From NCBI RefSeq assembly GCF_009831215.1, contig NZ_WUTW01000008.1:62001-126000 (forward strand): DNA of 64,000 nucleotides, written 5' to 3'. The notes beneath the pieces were generated by a model. That model was not told the DNA's origin. It made no database searches and saw only the letters and a list, made by a program, of their open reading frames with translations. Below, one piece after another: positions 18,984-29,740 of the stretch. The stretch is from Actinomadura rayongensis. Its GTDB lineage: Bacteria; Actinomycetota; Actinomycetes; Streptosporangiales; Streptosporangiaceae. Position numbers and translations under genes: made by a program. How positions within the stretch are numbered: position 1 is the stretch's first letter; the number at the start of each line of letters is the position of its first letter.

Positions 18984-19901
18984 TCAGCCGTCCCCGCCGC
19001 GCGCGCCGAGCGTCGCGCCCGCCGACGCGACGATCACGCAGCCGATCGCGGCCCACTGCCGCGCGCCGAGGACCTCGCCGAGCAGCAGGACGCCGACGAG
19101 CGCCGCCACGGCCGGTTCCAGGCTCATCAGGACGCCGAAAACGCGCGGCGGGACGCGGCGCAGCGCCTCCATCTCCAGCGAGTACGGGATCACCGACGAC
19201 AGGACGCCGACGCCGAGGCCGAGCAGCAGCAGCCGCCAGTCCAGCAGGGCCGTGCCGCCCGCCGCCACGCCGAACGGCACCGCGACGGCCGCCGCGACGA
19301 CGCTGGCGGCGGCGAGGCCCGTGGAGCCCGCGAACCGGCGTCCGGTGGCCGCGCTCAGCAGGATGTAGCAGGCCCAGCCGACGCCCGCGAGCAGCGCGAG
19401 CCCGACGCCCACCAGGTCGAGATGGTCGCCGCCGCGCGCGAGCAGGACGACGCCCGCGCCCGCGAGCAGCGCCCAGCCGACGTCCCGGACGCGCCGGGAC
19501 GCCGCCACCGCGACCGCGAGCGGCCCGAGGAACTCGATCGTCACCGCCGCGCCGAGCGGGATCCGGGCCATCGCCTGGTAGATCGAGGTGTTCATCACGC
19601 ACAGCGAGACGCCGAACCCGGCGGCGACCGCGAGGCTGCGCGGCGAGTGGTCGGCGAGGACGGTCCGCAGCGCCCGCCGCGCCAGGAACGCGAGCACGAC
19701 GGCCGAGGTCAGCAGCCGCAGGAACACGACGGCGCTCGGCGGCAGCCGGTCGAACAGGTGCTTGGCGATCCCGGCGCCGATCTGCACCGACAGGATCCCG
19801 AGCAGGATCAGCGCGGGCGGCGGCACGGCCCCGGCCGTCAGGAGGCGCGGACGGCGCGGCAGCCGCCCGGCGGGGGAACCGGGCGCCGCGGCGAGCGTCA
19901 C
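18984..19901 (-). CDS. EamA/DMT-family transporter
   Basis: 305 aa membrane protein with about ten helices in two EamA repeats, of the RhtA/YddG exporter type. These proteins export amino acids or other small metabolites; the substrate cannot be read from sequence. GTG 19901 overlaps the permease TGA as GTGA, making it the third gene of an overlapping ABC-ATPase/permease/EamA operon. Longer frames upstream overlap the permease more and lack ribosome sites. Confidence 0.88.
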   Translation of the reverse strand: MTLAAAPGSPAGRLPRRPRLLTAGAVPPPALILLGILSVQIGAGIAKHLFDRLPPSAVVFLRLLTSAVVLAFLARRALRTVLADHSPRSLAVAAGFGVSLCVMNTSIYQAMARIPLGAAVTIEFLGPLAVAVAASRRVRDVGWALLAGAGVVLLARGGDHLDLVGVGLALLAGVGWACYILLSAATGRRFAGSTGLAAASVVAAAVAVPFGVAAGGTALLDWRLLLLGLGVGVLSSVIPYSLEMEALRRVPPRVFGVLMSLEPAVAALVGVLLLGEVLGARQWAAIGCVIVASAGATLGARGGDG

Positions 19902-20668
19902 TCCCACCGGAAGAACCGCGCGGCGAGCGCCAGCCCGGCGACCGCCCACACGGCGAGGACCAGCAGCGGCCCGCCGGGAAGCGTGTGCCCGTCGCGCAGG
20001 ACGTCGCGGAGCCCGTCGGCGAGCGCGGACACCGGCAGCAGCTCCAGCGCCGACCGCACCCCGGACGGGAACCGGTCCAGCGGGAACACCACGCCGCCCG
20101 TCGCGAGCAGCAGGATGTACACGAGGTTGGCGGCGGCGAGGGTGGCCTCGGCGCGCAGCGTCCCGGCCATGAGCAGCCCGAACCCGCTGAACGCGGCGGT
20201 CCCGAGCAGCAGCAGGACGAGCACCGAGAACGGGTCGCCGTGCGGATGCCAGCCGAGCGCGAACGCGACCGCGCCGATCACCACGGCCTGCAGCGCCTCC
20301 ACCAGCACGACCGTGAGGGTCTTGGCGGCGATGAGGCCCGCGCGCGGCAGCGGCGTCGCGCCGAGCCGCCGCAGCACGCCGTAGCGGCGCTCGAACCCGG
20401 TGCCGATCGCCTGCCCGGTGAACGCGGTGGACAGGACGGCGAGCGCGAGGATCCCCGGCGTGAGGAACCCGACGCGCGGGCCCGGGCCGAGGTCGAGCAG
20501 GGACGTCCCGCCGAACAGCAGGAGCAGCACGACCGGGATGATCAGCGTCAGCAGGAGCTGTTCCCCGTTGCGCAGCAGCGTGCGGACCTCGTAGCCGGTC
20601 TGCGCGGCGATCATCCGGGGGACGCTCACGGCGCCGGGCGCGGGGGTGAGGTCGAGGACGGCGGTCAT
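19898..20668 (-). CDS. ABC-2 type exporter permease
   Basis: 256 aa with six predicted membrane helices, DrrB/NodJ-like, starting at ATG 20668 which overlaps the ATPase TGA (ATGA). The conserved RRLGATPLPRAGLIAAK segment of ABC-2 permeases is at about residues 100-116. It should form the membrane channel for the ATPase encoded just upstream. The exported compound is unknown; drugs and lipids are typical for the family. Confidence 0.92.
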   Translation of the reverse strand: MTAVLDLTPAPGAVSVPRMIAAQTGYEVRTLLRNGEQLLLTLIIPVVLLLLFGGTSLLDLGPGPRVGFLTPGILALAVLSTAFTGQAIGTGFERRYGVLRRLGATPLPRAGLIAAKTLTVVLVEALQAVVIGAVAFALGWHPHGDPFSVLVLLLLGTAAFSGFGLLMAGTLRAEATLAAANLVYILLLATGGVVFPLDRFPSGVRSALELLPVSALADGLRDVLRDGHTLPGGPLLVLAVWAVAGLALAARFFRWE

Positions 20669-21591
20669 CCGCGCAGCTCCCGTCCGGTGAGTTCGAGGAA
20701 GACGTCCTCCAGCGTGCGGCGCTCGATCCGCAGGTCGTCGGCGCGGACGTCGTGGGCGGCGCACCACGCGGTGACGGTGGCGAGCAGTTCGGGGCCGAGG
20801 TCGCCCTCGACCAGGTAGTGCCCGGCGGGCGACTCCTTGGCGGCGCTGCCCGGCGGGAGCGCGGCCAGCAGCTCGTCGGTGGCGAGGCCGGCCCGGGCGC
20901 GGAAGCGCAGCTGGCGCTCGGCGCCGGTCAGCTCGGCGGGCGCCCCGGCGGCCACGACCCGGCCGCCGTCGATGATCACGACGCGGTCGGCGAGGCGCTC
21001 GGCCTCCTCCATGTGGTGGGTCGTGAGGACGACCGACACTCCGGCCGACCGCAGTTCCTCCACGAGTTCCCAGGTCGCGAGCCTGGCCTGCGGGTCCAGG
21101 CCGGTGGTGGGCTCGTCCAGAAAGACCAGCTCGGGCCGTCCGACGACGGCGACCGCGAGCGACAGCCGCTGCTGCTGCCCGCCCGACATCCGCCGGAACG
21201 GGGTCTTGGCGTGCTTGGTCAGGCCGAGACGTTCCAGCAGCGCGCCCGGGTCCAGCGGCGCGGTGTGGAAGGACGCCACGAGCCGCAGGAACTCCCCGGC
21301 GCGGGCCGTCCCCGGCACGCCGCCCGACTGCGGCATCACGCCGACGCGGGCCTTCAGCGCGCGGGCGTCGGCGACCGGGTCCAGGCCGAGCACGGCGACG
21401 CGGCCGGCGTCGGCGCGGCGGAAGCCCTCGCAGATCTCGATCGTCGTGGTCTTGCCCGCGCCGTTCGGGCCGAGCAGCGCGGTGACCGCGCCGCGCTCGG
21501 CGCGCAGCGACAGCCGGTCGACCGCGGTGACCGCGCCGTAGCGCTTGACCAGCTCGTCCAGGACGAGCGCGCCGTCGTCGGGGGGTGCCAT
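20665..21591 (-). CDS. ABC transporter ATP-binding protein (DrrA type)
   Basis: 308 aa. Walker A GPNGAGKTT near residue 40, Q-loop VMPQSG, signature MSGGQQQRLS, Walker B LVFLDEPTTGLD and switch TTHHMEEAE are all intact. The extra 80 residues at the C-terminus match the DrrA-like group that energises ABC-2 exporters. ATG 21591 is chosen; a GTG two codons upstream is possible. It is the first gene of the overlapping exporter operon and is divergent from the APC permease. Confidence 0.95.
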   Translation of the reverse strand: MAPPDDGALVLDELVKRYGAVTAVDRLSLRAERGAVTALLGPNGAGKTTTIEICEGFRRADAGRVAVLGLDPVADARALKARVGVMPQSGGVPGTARAGEFLRLVASFHTAPLDPGALLERLGLTKHAKTPFRRMSGGQQQRLSLAVAVVGRPELVFLDEPTTGLDPQARLATWELVEELRSAGVSVVLTTHHMEEAERLADRVVIIDGGRVVAAGAPAELTGAERQLRFRARAGLATDELLAALPPGSAAKESPAGHYLVEGDLGPELLATVTAWCAAHDVRADDLRIERRTLEDVFLELTGRELRG

Positions 21592-21732
21592 GCGCACGAG
21601 TCTAGGTCGGGGGGCGGCGCGGTTCGCGCGCAGGTCCGCGCGGCGCGGGAAGCGGTTTTCGGCTGCGACCGCTCGGGTATTCCCTGCGTACCGCATGGGA
21701 CACGGAGCGTGATCGGGCTGTCGGGGGGACGC

Positions 21733-23124
21733 ATGGGGGAGCCGGGGACGTCGGCGGTCGAGGCCGTCGGAGCGCCGCCCGGAGCGCCGCCCGGCGCGCG
21801 TCTCGGGCTGCCGCAGGCGACCGCGCTGGTCGTCGGCAACGTCGTCGGCACCGGGATCTTCCTGCTCCCCGCCTCGCTCGCCGCCGTCGGGACGATCAGC
21901 CTGCCCGTCCTCGCGGTCACGACGGTGGGCGCGATGGCGGTCGCGGTCGTCCTCGGCCGCCTCGGCGCCCGGATCCCCGCCGGCGGCGGCCCCTACGCCT
22001 ACGCCCGCGAGGCGTTCGGCGAGTTCGCCGGGTTCTGGACGGCCTGGTCGTTCTGGCTGACGGCCTGGGCCGGGAACGCCGGGGCCGCCGTCGCGTGGGT
22101 CGGGTACGTCGACTACTTCCTCGGCTGGCACGGGACGACGGCCGGGGTCGTCCTCGGCCTCGCCGGGATCTGGGCGGCGGCGGCCGTCAACCTGACCGGC
22201 GTGCGGAGCATGGGACGGTTCCAGCTCGCCACGACCGTGCTGAAGTTCCTGCCGCTCGTCCTCGTCGCCGTCGCCGGGCTGTTCTTCCTGGAGGTCGCCA
22301 ACTTCGGCCCGCTGGTCGAGGGCGGCGGGTCGGTGTGGGACGCGGCGTGGCTCGCGGCGGGCCTCATCCTGTTCGCCTACTCCGGCATGGAGAGCGTCGC
22401 GATCGTCGCCGAGCGGCTGGCCGACCCGGCGCGCGACGTCGGCCGCGCGAGCGTCCTCGGCGTCGCCGCGTGCGGGGCGCTGTACCTGCTGGTGACGGTG
22501 GCCGTGTTCGGGACCGTCCCGCACGACCGGCTCGCGCACAGCACCGCGCCGTTCGCCGACGCGGTCGAGGCGATGGCGGGCGGCGGGCTCGGCGGCGAGC
22601 TGTGGGGCGGCGTGCTGGCGGCGTGCGCGATCGCGGCGGGCCTCGGCGTGCTCAACGGCTGGACGCTGCTCGTCGCCGAGATGCCGCTCGCGGCGGCCAG
22701 GGACGGCATGTTCCCGCGCGCGTTCGCCCGGCTGACCCCGCGCGGCGTGCCCGCCGTCGGCGTCGTCACCGGCGCGGCCCTGACGTCGCTGATGCTCGTG
22801 TTCGCCTACGCGTCGGAGAACGCGTTCGCGACGATCCTGCTGTTCGCCTCGTTCACCTCCGCCGTCCCGTACTTCTTCTCGGCCGCCGCGCAGCTCCTGT
22901 GGCTGCGCACGCGCGGCCGGTCCGCGCACCGCCGCCGGGCCGTCGCGGACACCGCCGTCGCCGTCGCGGCGCTGCTGTTCGCGACCGCGATGGTCTACGG
23001 CGCGGGGGAGCGGGCGGTGATGCTGGGCGTCCTCGCGCTGCTGGCGGGCGTCCCGGTCTACATCCGGGCCAAGGCGCGGCGCGGCGAGTACGGGCCGCGC
23101 GAGACGGCCGTCCAGGGCTCCTGA
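21733..23124 (+). CDS. APC-superfamily amino-acid permease (first of two)
   Basis: 463 aa with 12 predicted helices. The substrate-binding loop of helix 1 reads [11 protein letters not shown] and helix 6 has FAYSGMES, as in arginine/ornithine or agmatine/putrescine antiporters. It lies 22 bp upstream of arcB, which suggests uptake of citrulline, arginine or ornithine-linked substrates or exchange of product. ATG 21733 follows GGGGGGAC; a GTG at 21709 is a possible longer start. Substrate is inferred from context only. Confidence 0.9.
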   Translation: MGEPGTSAVEAVGAPPGAPPGARLGLPQATALVVGNVVGTGIFLLPASLAAVGTISLPVLAVTTVGAMAVAVVLGRLGARIPAGGGPYAYAREAFGEFAGFWTAWSFWLTAWAGNAGAAVAWVGYVDYFLGWHGTTAGVVLGLAGIWAAAAVNLTGVRSMGRFQLATTVLKFLPLVLVAVAGLFFLEVANFGPLVEGGGSVWDAAWLAAGLILFAYSGMESVAIVAERLADPARDVGRASVLGVAACGALYLLVTVAVFGTVPHDRLAHSTAPFADAVEAMAGGGLGGELWGGVLAACAIAAGLGVLNGWTLLVAEMPLAAARDGMFPRAFARLTPRGVPAVGVVTGAALTSLMLVFAYASENAFATILLFASFTSAVPYFFSAAAQLLWLRTRGRSAHRRRAVADTAVAVAALLFATAMVYGAGERAVMLGVLALLAGVPVYIRAKARRGEYGPRETAVQGS

Positions 23125-23146
23125 CCACGACAGAAACGGAAGCGAC

Positions 23147-24148
23147 ATGGCCTTCAATCTGCGGGGCCGCAGCTACCTGCGGGAACTCGACCTCACGCCG
23201 AAGGAGTTCCGCTTCCTGCTCGACCTCGCCGCCGACCTGAAGGCGGCCAAGTACGCGGGCACCGAGCGGCCCCTGCTGACCGGGAAGAACATCGCGCTGA
23301 TCTTCGAGAAGACCTCGACGCGGACGCGCTGCTCGTTCGAGGTCGCCGCCCACGACCAGGGCGCCCACGTGACGTACCTCGACCCGTCCGGTTCGCAGAT
23401 CGGGCACAAGGAGTCGATGAAGGACAGCGCGCGCGTCCTCGGCCGCCTGTTCGACGCGATCGAGTACCGGGGATCGCGCCAGGCGTACGCGGAGGAGCTG
23501 GCCCGCTACTCGGGCGTCCCGGTGTGGAACGGGCTCACCGACGAGTGGCACCCGACGCAGATGCTCGCCGACATGCTCACCATGCGCGAGCACAGCGACA
23601 GGCCGCTGGACGAGATCACGTTCGCCTACCTCGGGGACGCCCGCAACAACATGGGCCACTCCTACGTCGCGGCGGGCGCGCAGTGCGGGATGAACGTCCG
23701 GATCGTCGCGCCGCGCGAGCTGTGGCCGGACGAGGACCTGGTCGTCCGGCCCGCCCGCGCCGTCGCCGACCGGACCGGCGCCGACCTCGTCGTCACCGAC
23801 GACGTCGCCGCGGGCGTGCGGGGCGCGGACTTCGTGCTCACCGACGTGTGGGTGTCGATGGGCGAGCCCGCCGAGGTGTGGAACGACCGCATCCGGCTGC
23901 TGCGGCCCTACCAGGTCAACGCCGACGTGCTGCGCGCGACGGGGAACCCGGACGTCAAGTTCATGCACTGCCTCCCGGCCTTCCACGACCGGCACACCGT
24001 CGTCGGGGAGGACGTCTACCAGAAGACGGGCCTGGAGGCGCTGGAGGTCACCGACGACGTGTTCGAGTCCGACGCCTCGATCGTCTTCGACGAGGCCGAG
24101 AATCGGATGCACACGATCAAGGCCGTGATGGTCGCGACGCTCGCCTGA
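23147..24148 (+). CDS. arcB: Ornithine carbamoyltransferase, catabolic type
   Basis: 333 aa. Interconverts citrulline plus phosphate and ornithine plus carbamoyl phosphate. The carbamoyl-phosphate motif STRTR (residues 57-61), HPTQ and the ornithine-site HCLPAF are intact. The extended length and FNLRGRSYL start resemble ArcB rather than the shorter anabolic ArgF. It is followed by carbamate kinase, so the likely direction is phosphorolysis of citrulline for ATP. No arginine deiminase gene is adjacent. ATG follows GGAAGCGAC. Confidence 0.94.
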   Translation: MAFNLRGRSYLRELDLTPKEFRFLLDLAADLKAAKYAGTERPLLTGKNIALIFEKTSTRTRCSFEVAAHDQGAHVTYLDPSGSQIGHKESMKDSARVLGRLFDAIEYRGSRQAYAEELARYSGVPVWNGLTDEWHPTQMLADMLTMREHSDRPLDEITFAYLGDARNNMGHSYVAAGAQCGMNVRIVAPRELWPDEDLVVRPARAVADRTGADLVVTDDVAAGVRGADFVLTDVWVSMGEPAEVWNDRIRLLRPYQVNADVLRATGNPDVKFMHCLPAFHDRHTVVGEDVYQKTGLEALEVTDDVFESDASIVFDEAENRMHTIKAVMVATLA

Positions 24149-24178
24149 CCGGCGGCGGGCGACGGAAGGGGGGCCGCG

Positions 24179-25114
24179 ATGCGCATCGTCGTCGCGCTCG
24201 GCGGGAACGCGCTCATGCGGCGCGGGGACCGGCCGGACGCCGATCTCCAGCGGGCCAACGTGGTGGCGGCGGTGAAGTCGCTGGCGCCGCTCGCCGCGAA
24301 GCACGAGATGATCCTGACGCACGGGAACGGGCCGCAGGTCGGGGTGCTGGCGCTGGAGAGCGTCAACGACCCGAACCTCACCCGGCCCTACCCGCTGGAC
24401 ACGATCGGCGCCGAGACGCAGGGCATGATCGGCTACTGGATCCTCCAGTCGCTGCAGAACGCGCTGCCGGGCCGCCAGGTGCTCGCGATGATCAACCAGA
24501 CGCTGGTGTCGGCGGTGGACCCGGCGTTCGAGGAGCCCGCCAAGTTCGTCGGGCAGGTCTACACGCACGAGGAGGCCGTCCGGCTCGCCCGCGAGTTCGG
24601 CTGGACGGTCAAGCCGGACGGCGAGCACTGGCGGCGCGTCGTCCCCTCTCCCCGGCCGCAGCGCGTCATCGAGACGCGGCTGATCCACCAGCTCGTCCGG
24701 GCCGGGACGGTCGTGGTGTGCGCGGGCGGCGGCGGGGTCCCGGTCTTCCGCAACGACGTCGGGCAGCTCGAAGGCGTCGAGGCCGTCATCGACAAGGACC
24801 TGACGGCGGCCGTCCTCGCCGAGGCGCTGGAGGCCGACGCGTTCCTCATCCTCACCGACGTCCCGCGCGTCCTGCGCGGCTACGGCACGCCGCAGGAGGA
24901 GGAGATCAAGCACACGACCCCGCACGAGCTGCGGTCCGAGCGCTTCCCGGCCGGGTCGATGGGGCCGAAGGTGGAGGCGGCGGCCGGGTTCGTGGAGCGC
25001 ACCGGCGACATGGCGGCGATCGGCCGGCTCGACCAGTGCGTCCAGATATTGGACGGCACGGCGGGCACGATCGTCACGCCGAACGCCACCTGGCCCTTGG
25101 CGAGCACGCTCTGA
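24179..25114 (+). CDS. arcC: Carbamate kinase
   Basis: 311 aa amino-acid-kinase-fold enzyme: carbamoyl phosphate + ADP gives ATP + CO2 + NH3. Motifs include VVALGGNAL at the N-terminus, THGNGPQVG near residue 42, CAGGGGVPV and DKDLTAAVLA, all typical of ArcC. It lies 30 bp after arcB and 5 bp before the second APC permease. Together with ArcB it provides substrate-level phosphorylation. The start has GAAGGGGGGCCGCG upstream. Confidence 0.96.
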   Translation: MRIVVALGGNALMRRGDRPDADLQRANVVAAVKSLAPLAAKHEMILTHGNGPQVGVLALESVNDPNLTRPYPLDTIGAETQGMIGYWILQSLQNALPGRQVLAMINQTLVSAVDPAFEEPAKFVGQVYTHEEAVRLAREFGWTVKPDGEHWRRVVPSPRPQRVIETRLIHQLVRAGTVVVCAGGGGVPVFRNDVGQLEGVEAVIDKDLTAAVLAEALEADAFLILTDVPRVLRGYGTPQEEEIKHTTPHELRSERFPAGSMGPKVEAAAGFVERTGDMAAIGRLDQCVQILDGTAGTIVTPNATWPLASTL

Positions 25115-25119
25115 GCGGG

Positions 25120-26550
25120 ATGGCGCCGCTGCTGCGCAGCCTCGCGCGGACGAAACCGGTGGACCGGCTCGTCCGGGAGAGCGGCGCGGGCGAGGGCGGC
25201 GAGCTGCGGCGGTCCATGAGCCCGCTCCAGCTCACGCTGTTCAGCGTCGGCGCGACGCTCGGCACCGGCATCTTCGTCGTGCTCGGCGAGGCGGTGCCGC
25301 TCGCCGGGCCCGCCGTCGTCCTGTCGTTCCTGCTCGCCGCCGTCACCGCGCTGTTCTCCGCGCTATCCTACGCCGAGCTGGCCGGGACGATCCCGCTGTC
25401 CGGATCGTCCTACTCCTACTCGTACGCGACGCTCGGCGAGCTGGTCGCGTGGGTGTCGGGCTGGTGCCTGATGCTGGAGTACGCGGTGTCGGTCTCGGCC
25501 GTCGCGGTCGGCTGGGGCCAGTACCTCAACGACCTGTTCGACAAGGGCTTCGGGTTCACGCTTCCGGCGGCGGTCAGCAGCCCGCCGGGCGAGGGCGGGC
25601 TCGTCAACCTCCCGGCCGTGGCGATCGTCGTGCTCGCGGCGCTCCTGCTGCTGCGCGGGACGTCCGAGAGCGCCGCCGTCAACGTGATCATGGTGTTCTT
25701 CAAGACGGGCGTGCTGCTGTTCTTCTGCGCGGTCGCGTTCACCGCGTTCCGGTCCGGCAACGTCAAGCCGTTCGCGCCGCTGGGGTTCGCCGGGATCAGC
25801 GCGGCCGGATCCAAGGTGTTCTTCTCCTACATCGGCTTCGACGCGGCGTCCACGGCGGGCGAGGAGGCGCGCAATCCCCGGCGCGACCTGCCGCTCGCGA
25901 TCGTCGCGTCGCTGGCCATCGTCACCGCGCTGTACGTGCTCGTCGCGCTGGCCGCCGTGGGCGCGATGCCGCTGAGCGCGTTCCAGGGGAGCGGCGGCGA
26001 GGCGTCGCTGGCGACCGTGCTGGAACGCGCCACCCACGCCACCTGGCCGTCGGTGATCCTGTCCCTCGGCGCGGTGGTCGCCATCGCCAGCGTCGTCCTG
26101 ACGGTCATGTACGGGCAGACGCGCATCCTGTTCGCGATGTCGCGGGACGGGCTCATCCCGCCGATCTTCCAGCGCGTCCACCCGCGCAGCCAGGTGCCCG
26201 TCGCCAACACCGTGATCGTCGCCGCGTTCATCGCCGTGCTCGGCGCGGCCGTCCCGCTCGGCCGCCTCACCGACGCGACCAGCATCGGCACGCTGTTCGC
26301 GTTCGCGATGGTCAACGTCGGCGTGATCGTGCTGCGCCGGACGCGCCCGGACATGCCGCGCGGCTTCCGCACCCCGTTCTTCCCCGTCACGCCGCTGCTC
26401 GGCGTCGCGTTCTGCGTGTACCTGATGGTGAAGCTCAGCGGCGTCACCTGGGTCGTGTTCTCGCTCTGGACGCTCGGCGGGCTCGTCGCCTACTTCCTCT
26501 ACGGCCGCCGCCACTCCCGGCTGAACAACGATCCCGGAGGCACGCCATGA
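25120..26550 (+). CDS. APC-superfamily amino-acid permease (cationic amino-acid type)
   Basis: 476 aa with 12 predicted helices, of the CAT/YfnA type. Helix 1 has ATLGTGIFV, helix 6 has FFSYIGFDA and EEARNPRRDLP, both characteristic. It is unlike the first permease of the cluster in sequence, so it is not a tandem duplicate. Starting at ATG 25120, five bases after arcC, it is almost certainly cotranscribed. Likely carries basic amino acids; exact substrate unknown. Confidence 0.92.
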   Translation: MAPLLRSLARTKPVDRLVRESGAGEGGELRRSMSPLQLTLFSVGATLGTGIFVVLGEAVPLAGPAVVLSFLLAAVTALFSALSYAELAGTIPLSGSSYSYSYATLGELVAWVSGWCLMLEYAVSVSAVAVGWGQYLNDLFDKGFGFTLPAAVSSPPGEGGLVNLPAVAIVVLAALLLLRGTSESAAVNVIMVFFKTGVLLFFCAVAFTAFRSGNVKPFAPLGFAGISAAGSKVFFSYIGFDAASTAGEEARNPRRDLPLAIVASLAIVTALYVLVALAAVGAMPLSAFQGSGGEASLATVLERATHATWPSVILSLGAVVAIASVVLTVMYGQTRILFAMSRDGLIPPIFQRVHPRSQVPVANTVIVAAFIAVLGAAVPLGRLTDATSIGTLFAFAMVNVGVIVLRRTRPDMPRGFRTPFFPVTPLLGVAFCVYLMVKLSGVTWVVFSLWTLGGLVAYFLYGRRHSRLNNDPGGTP

Positions 26551-27452
26551 CCCCGGCGCCCGTCCTCGTCGGCTACACCGCCGACGAGCGCGGCGACGAC
26601 GCGCTCGCCCTCGCCGACCTGTACGCCCGCGCGACCGGGGCGCCGCTCACGGTCGCGAACGTCCGCCCGCCCGGCTGGCCCGCGCGCGGCCCCGGCTCCG
26701 TCGACGCCGAATGGACGGCCTACCTGCGCGAACACTCTGCCGAAGTGCTCGACCTGGCCGCCCGGCGGCTCGGCGACCGCGCCGACACCGACTTCGTCTC
26801 GCACCCGCACCGGGGCAGCGGCCGGGGACTCGCCGAGGCGGCCCGCGCCGCCGGGGCCGGGCTGATCGTCATCGGGTCCGCGCCCGGCGGACCGCGCGGC
26901 GGCGTCGCCGTCGGCAGCACCGCCGACCAGCTCCTGCACGGCGCGCCGGTGCCCGTCCTGCTGGCCCCGGTCGGCTTCGCGGACGCCCCGCCGCCCCGGC
27001 TGGAACGGCTGACCGTCGCCTACCGCCGCGGCCGGGAGGACCCGCTGCCGGGCGCGGCCGACCTCGCCGCCGCGCTGGACGCGCCCGTCCGGCTCGTCTC
27101 GCTCGTGCCGCGCCCGGCCGGGCTGCCCGCCCGGTTCCGGCGCGGCGCCCAGGACGCCGGGGACGTCGTCGCCCGCGCGCTCGCCGCCGCCGAGGACGAC
27201 CTGGCCGACGCCGCCGCCCGGCTGCGCGACCGCCTCCCCGCGCACCTGGAGATCACGACCGAGACGGCCGAGGGCGCGGGGATCGGCGCGGCCCTGCGCT
27301 CCCTCGCCCTGCTCCCCGGGGAACTGCTGGCCTGCCAGTCGAGCCACGACGGACCCATCCGTAAGGTGTTCCTCGGCGAAAGCTCCGGAAAAATCGTGCG
27401 CGCCGCCCCGTGCCCCATCGTCGTGCTGCCGCGCGGAAACCCCCCGGAATGA
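26547..27452 (+). CDS. Tandem universal stress protein
   Basis: 301 aa with two Usp domains (about 1-140 and 150-300). The first ends with a G-x2-G-x9-G-S ATP-binding pattern (GSAPGG...VGST) and PVPVLLAP; the second ends with FLGESSGK and CPIVVLP. The ATG overlaps the permease TGA (ATGA), so it belongs to the arc operon. In actinobacteria tandem Usp proteins respond to hypoxia or energy stress, consistent with a fermentative ATP pathway next to it. Confidence 0.9.
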   Translation: MTPAPVLVGYTADERGDDALALADLYARATGAPLTVANVRPPGWPARGPGSVDAEWTAYLREHSAEVLDLAARRLGDRADTDFVSHPHRGSGRGLAEAARAAGAGLIVIGSAPGGPRGGVAVGSTADQLLHGAPVPVLLAPVGFADAPPPRLERLTVAYRRGREDPLPGAADLAAALDAPVRLVSLVPRPAGLPARFRRGAQDAGDVVARALAAAEDDLADAAARLRDRLPAHLEITTETAEGAGIGAALRSLALLPGELLACQSSHDGPIRKVFLGESSGKIVRAAPCPIVVLPRGNPPE

Positions 27453-27477
27453 CCGGTGCCACGGGCGTTTCGCCTTA

Positions 27478-27496
27478 TTAGGTAAGGCTTACCTGC
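27478..27496 (+). promoter_or_regulatory. IdeR/DtxR-like iron box upstream of the suf operon
   Basis: TTAGGTAAGGCTTACCTGC has a perfect 15-bp core inverted repeat (AGGTAA-GGC-TTACCT) and matches 15 of 19 positions of the standard iron box TTAGGTTAGGCTAACCTAA. It lies 62 bases before the sufR start. This suggests repression, or activation, by iron-loaded IdeR/DtxR. Confidence 0.7.
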
Positions 27497-27521
27497 GTGA
27501 GGGACGACATCGGACGTTCCG

Positions 27522-27561
27522 TTGGCCGCCGGGAAGCAATTAGGGCACACTGATGTTGTGA
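27522..27561 (+). promoter_or_regulatory. sufR promoter with SufR-like operator
   Basis: TTGGCC (27522), 18-bp spacer and CACACT (27546-27551), then 6 bases to the GTG at 27558: a leaderless promoter. Across the -10 and start codon lies ACACT-GATGT-TGTGA (27547-27561). I recall ACACT-N5-TGTGA as the inverted repeat described for mycobacterial SufR; this should be checked. Binding here would block transcription, giving autoregulation. Confidence 0.55.
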
Positions 27562-28327
27562 AAAACGTGAGCGAGGAGACGAACGCCGGAACCGCGGACG
27601 CGCGGCCCGTCGGCGCGCCGTCGGGCCAGCGGGAGCGCGACACGCGCGCCCGGGTCGCCCGGCACATCCTCGAACACGGGCCGATCACGGCGTCCGCGCT
27701 CGGCGAGCTGATGGGCCTGACGCCCGCGGCCGTCCGCCGGCACCTGGACGCCCTGCTCGCCGAGGGCATGATCGAGATCCGCCGGGCGCGGCCCCAGTCG
27801 CGGCGCGGCCGGGGTCGTCCGGCCAAGTGGTTCGCGATCACCGAGTCCGGCCGGAGCGCCTTCGTCCACGCCTACGACGACCTCGCGACCAGCGCGCTGC
27901 GGTTCCTCGCCGAGACGGCGGGGGAGCGCGCGGTGGCCGAGTTCGCCCGGCGCCAGATCGGCGAGCTGGAACGCCGGCACCGTCCCGCCGTCCAGGCCGC
28001 CCCGCCGCACCAGCGGGTCCGCAGGCTGGCCGAGGCCCTGTCGGGCGACGGCTACGCCGCCGCCGCGGGCAAGGCGCCGCCGCCGGGCGGCGGCGAGCAA
28101 CTGTGCCAGCACCACTGCCCGGTCGCGCACGTCGCGGCCGAGTTCCCGCAGCTCTGCGAGGCCGAGACCGAGGCGTTCAGCCGGATGCTCGGCACCCCGG
28201 TGCAGCGGCTCGCGACGATCGCCCACGGCGACGGCATCTGCACGACCCACGTCAGCCCGCGCTCCCTGTGCGCAGGGAACGGCGCCGACGCGACCTTGAC
28301 CGACGAGGAGTCCGGGAGGACCTCCCT

Positions 28328-28331
<4 letters not shown>
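27558..28331 (+). CDS. sufR: SufR-type Fe-S-binding transcriptional repressor
   Basis: 257 aa. An N-terminal winged helix-turn-helix (residues about 30-90; [19 protein letters not shown]) is followed by a C-terminal Cys-rich region with CQHHC, LCEAE and GICTTH that can hold a [4Fe-4S] cluster. SufR represses the suf operon when its cluster is present. The first-gene position and ATGA overlap with sufB support the call. The GTG 27558 is chosen from -10 spacing; GTG 27570 is an alternative. Confidence 0.93.

Positions 28332-29739
<1,408 letters not shown>

Positions 29740-29740
<1 letters not shown>

Noticed and set aside
20752-21732. N-terminal extension of the first APC permease across the ABC ATPase
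   Set aside because: The frame is open by composition only; the permease family starts near 21733 and the extension is antisense to a clear ABC ATPase.
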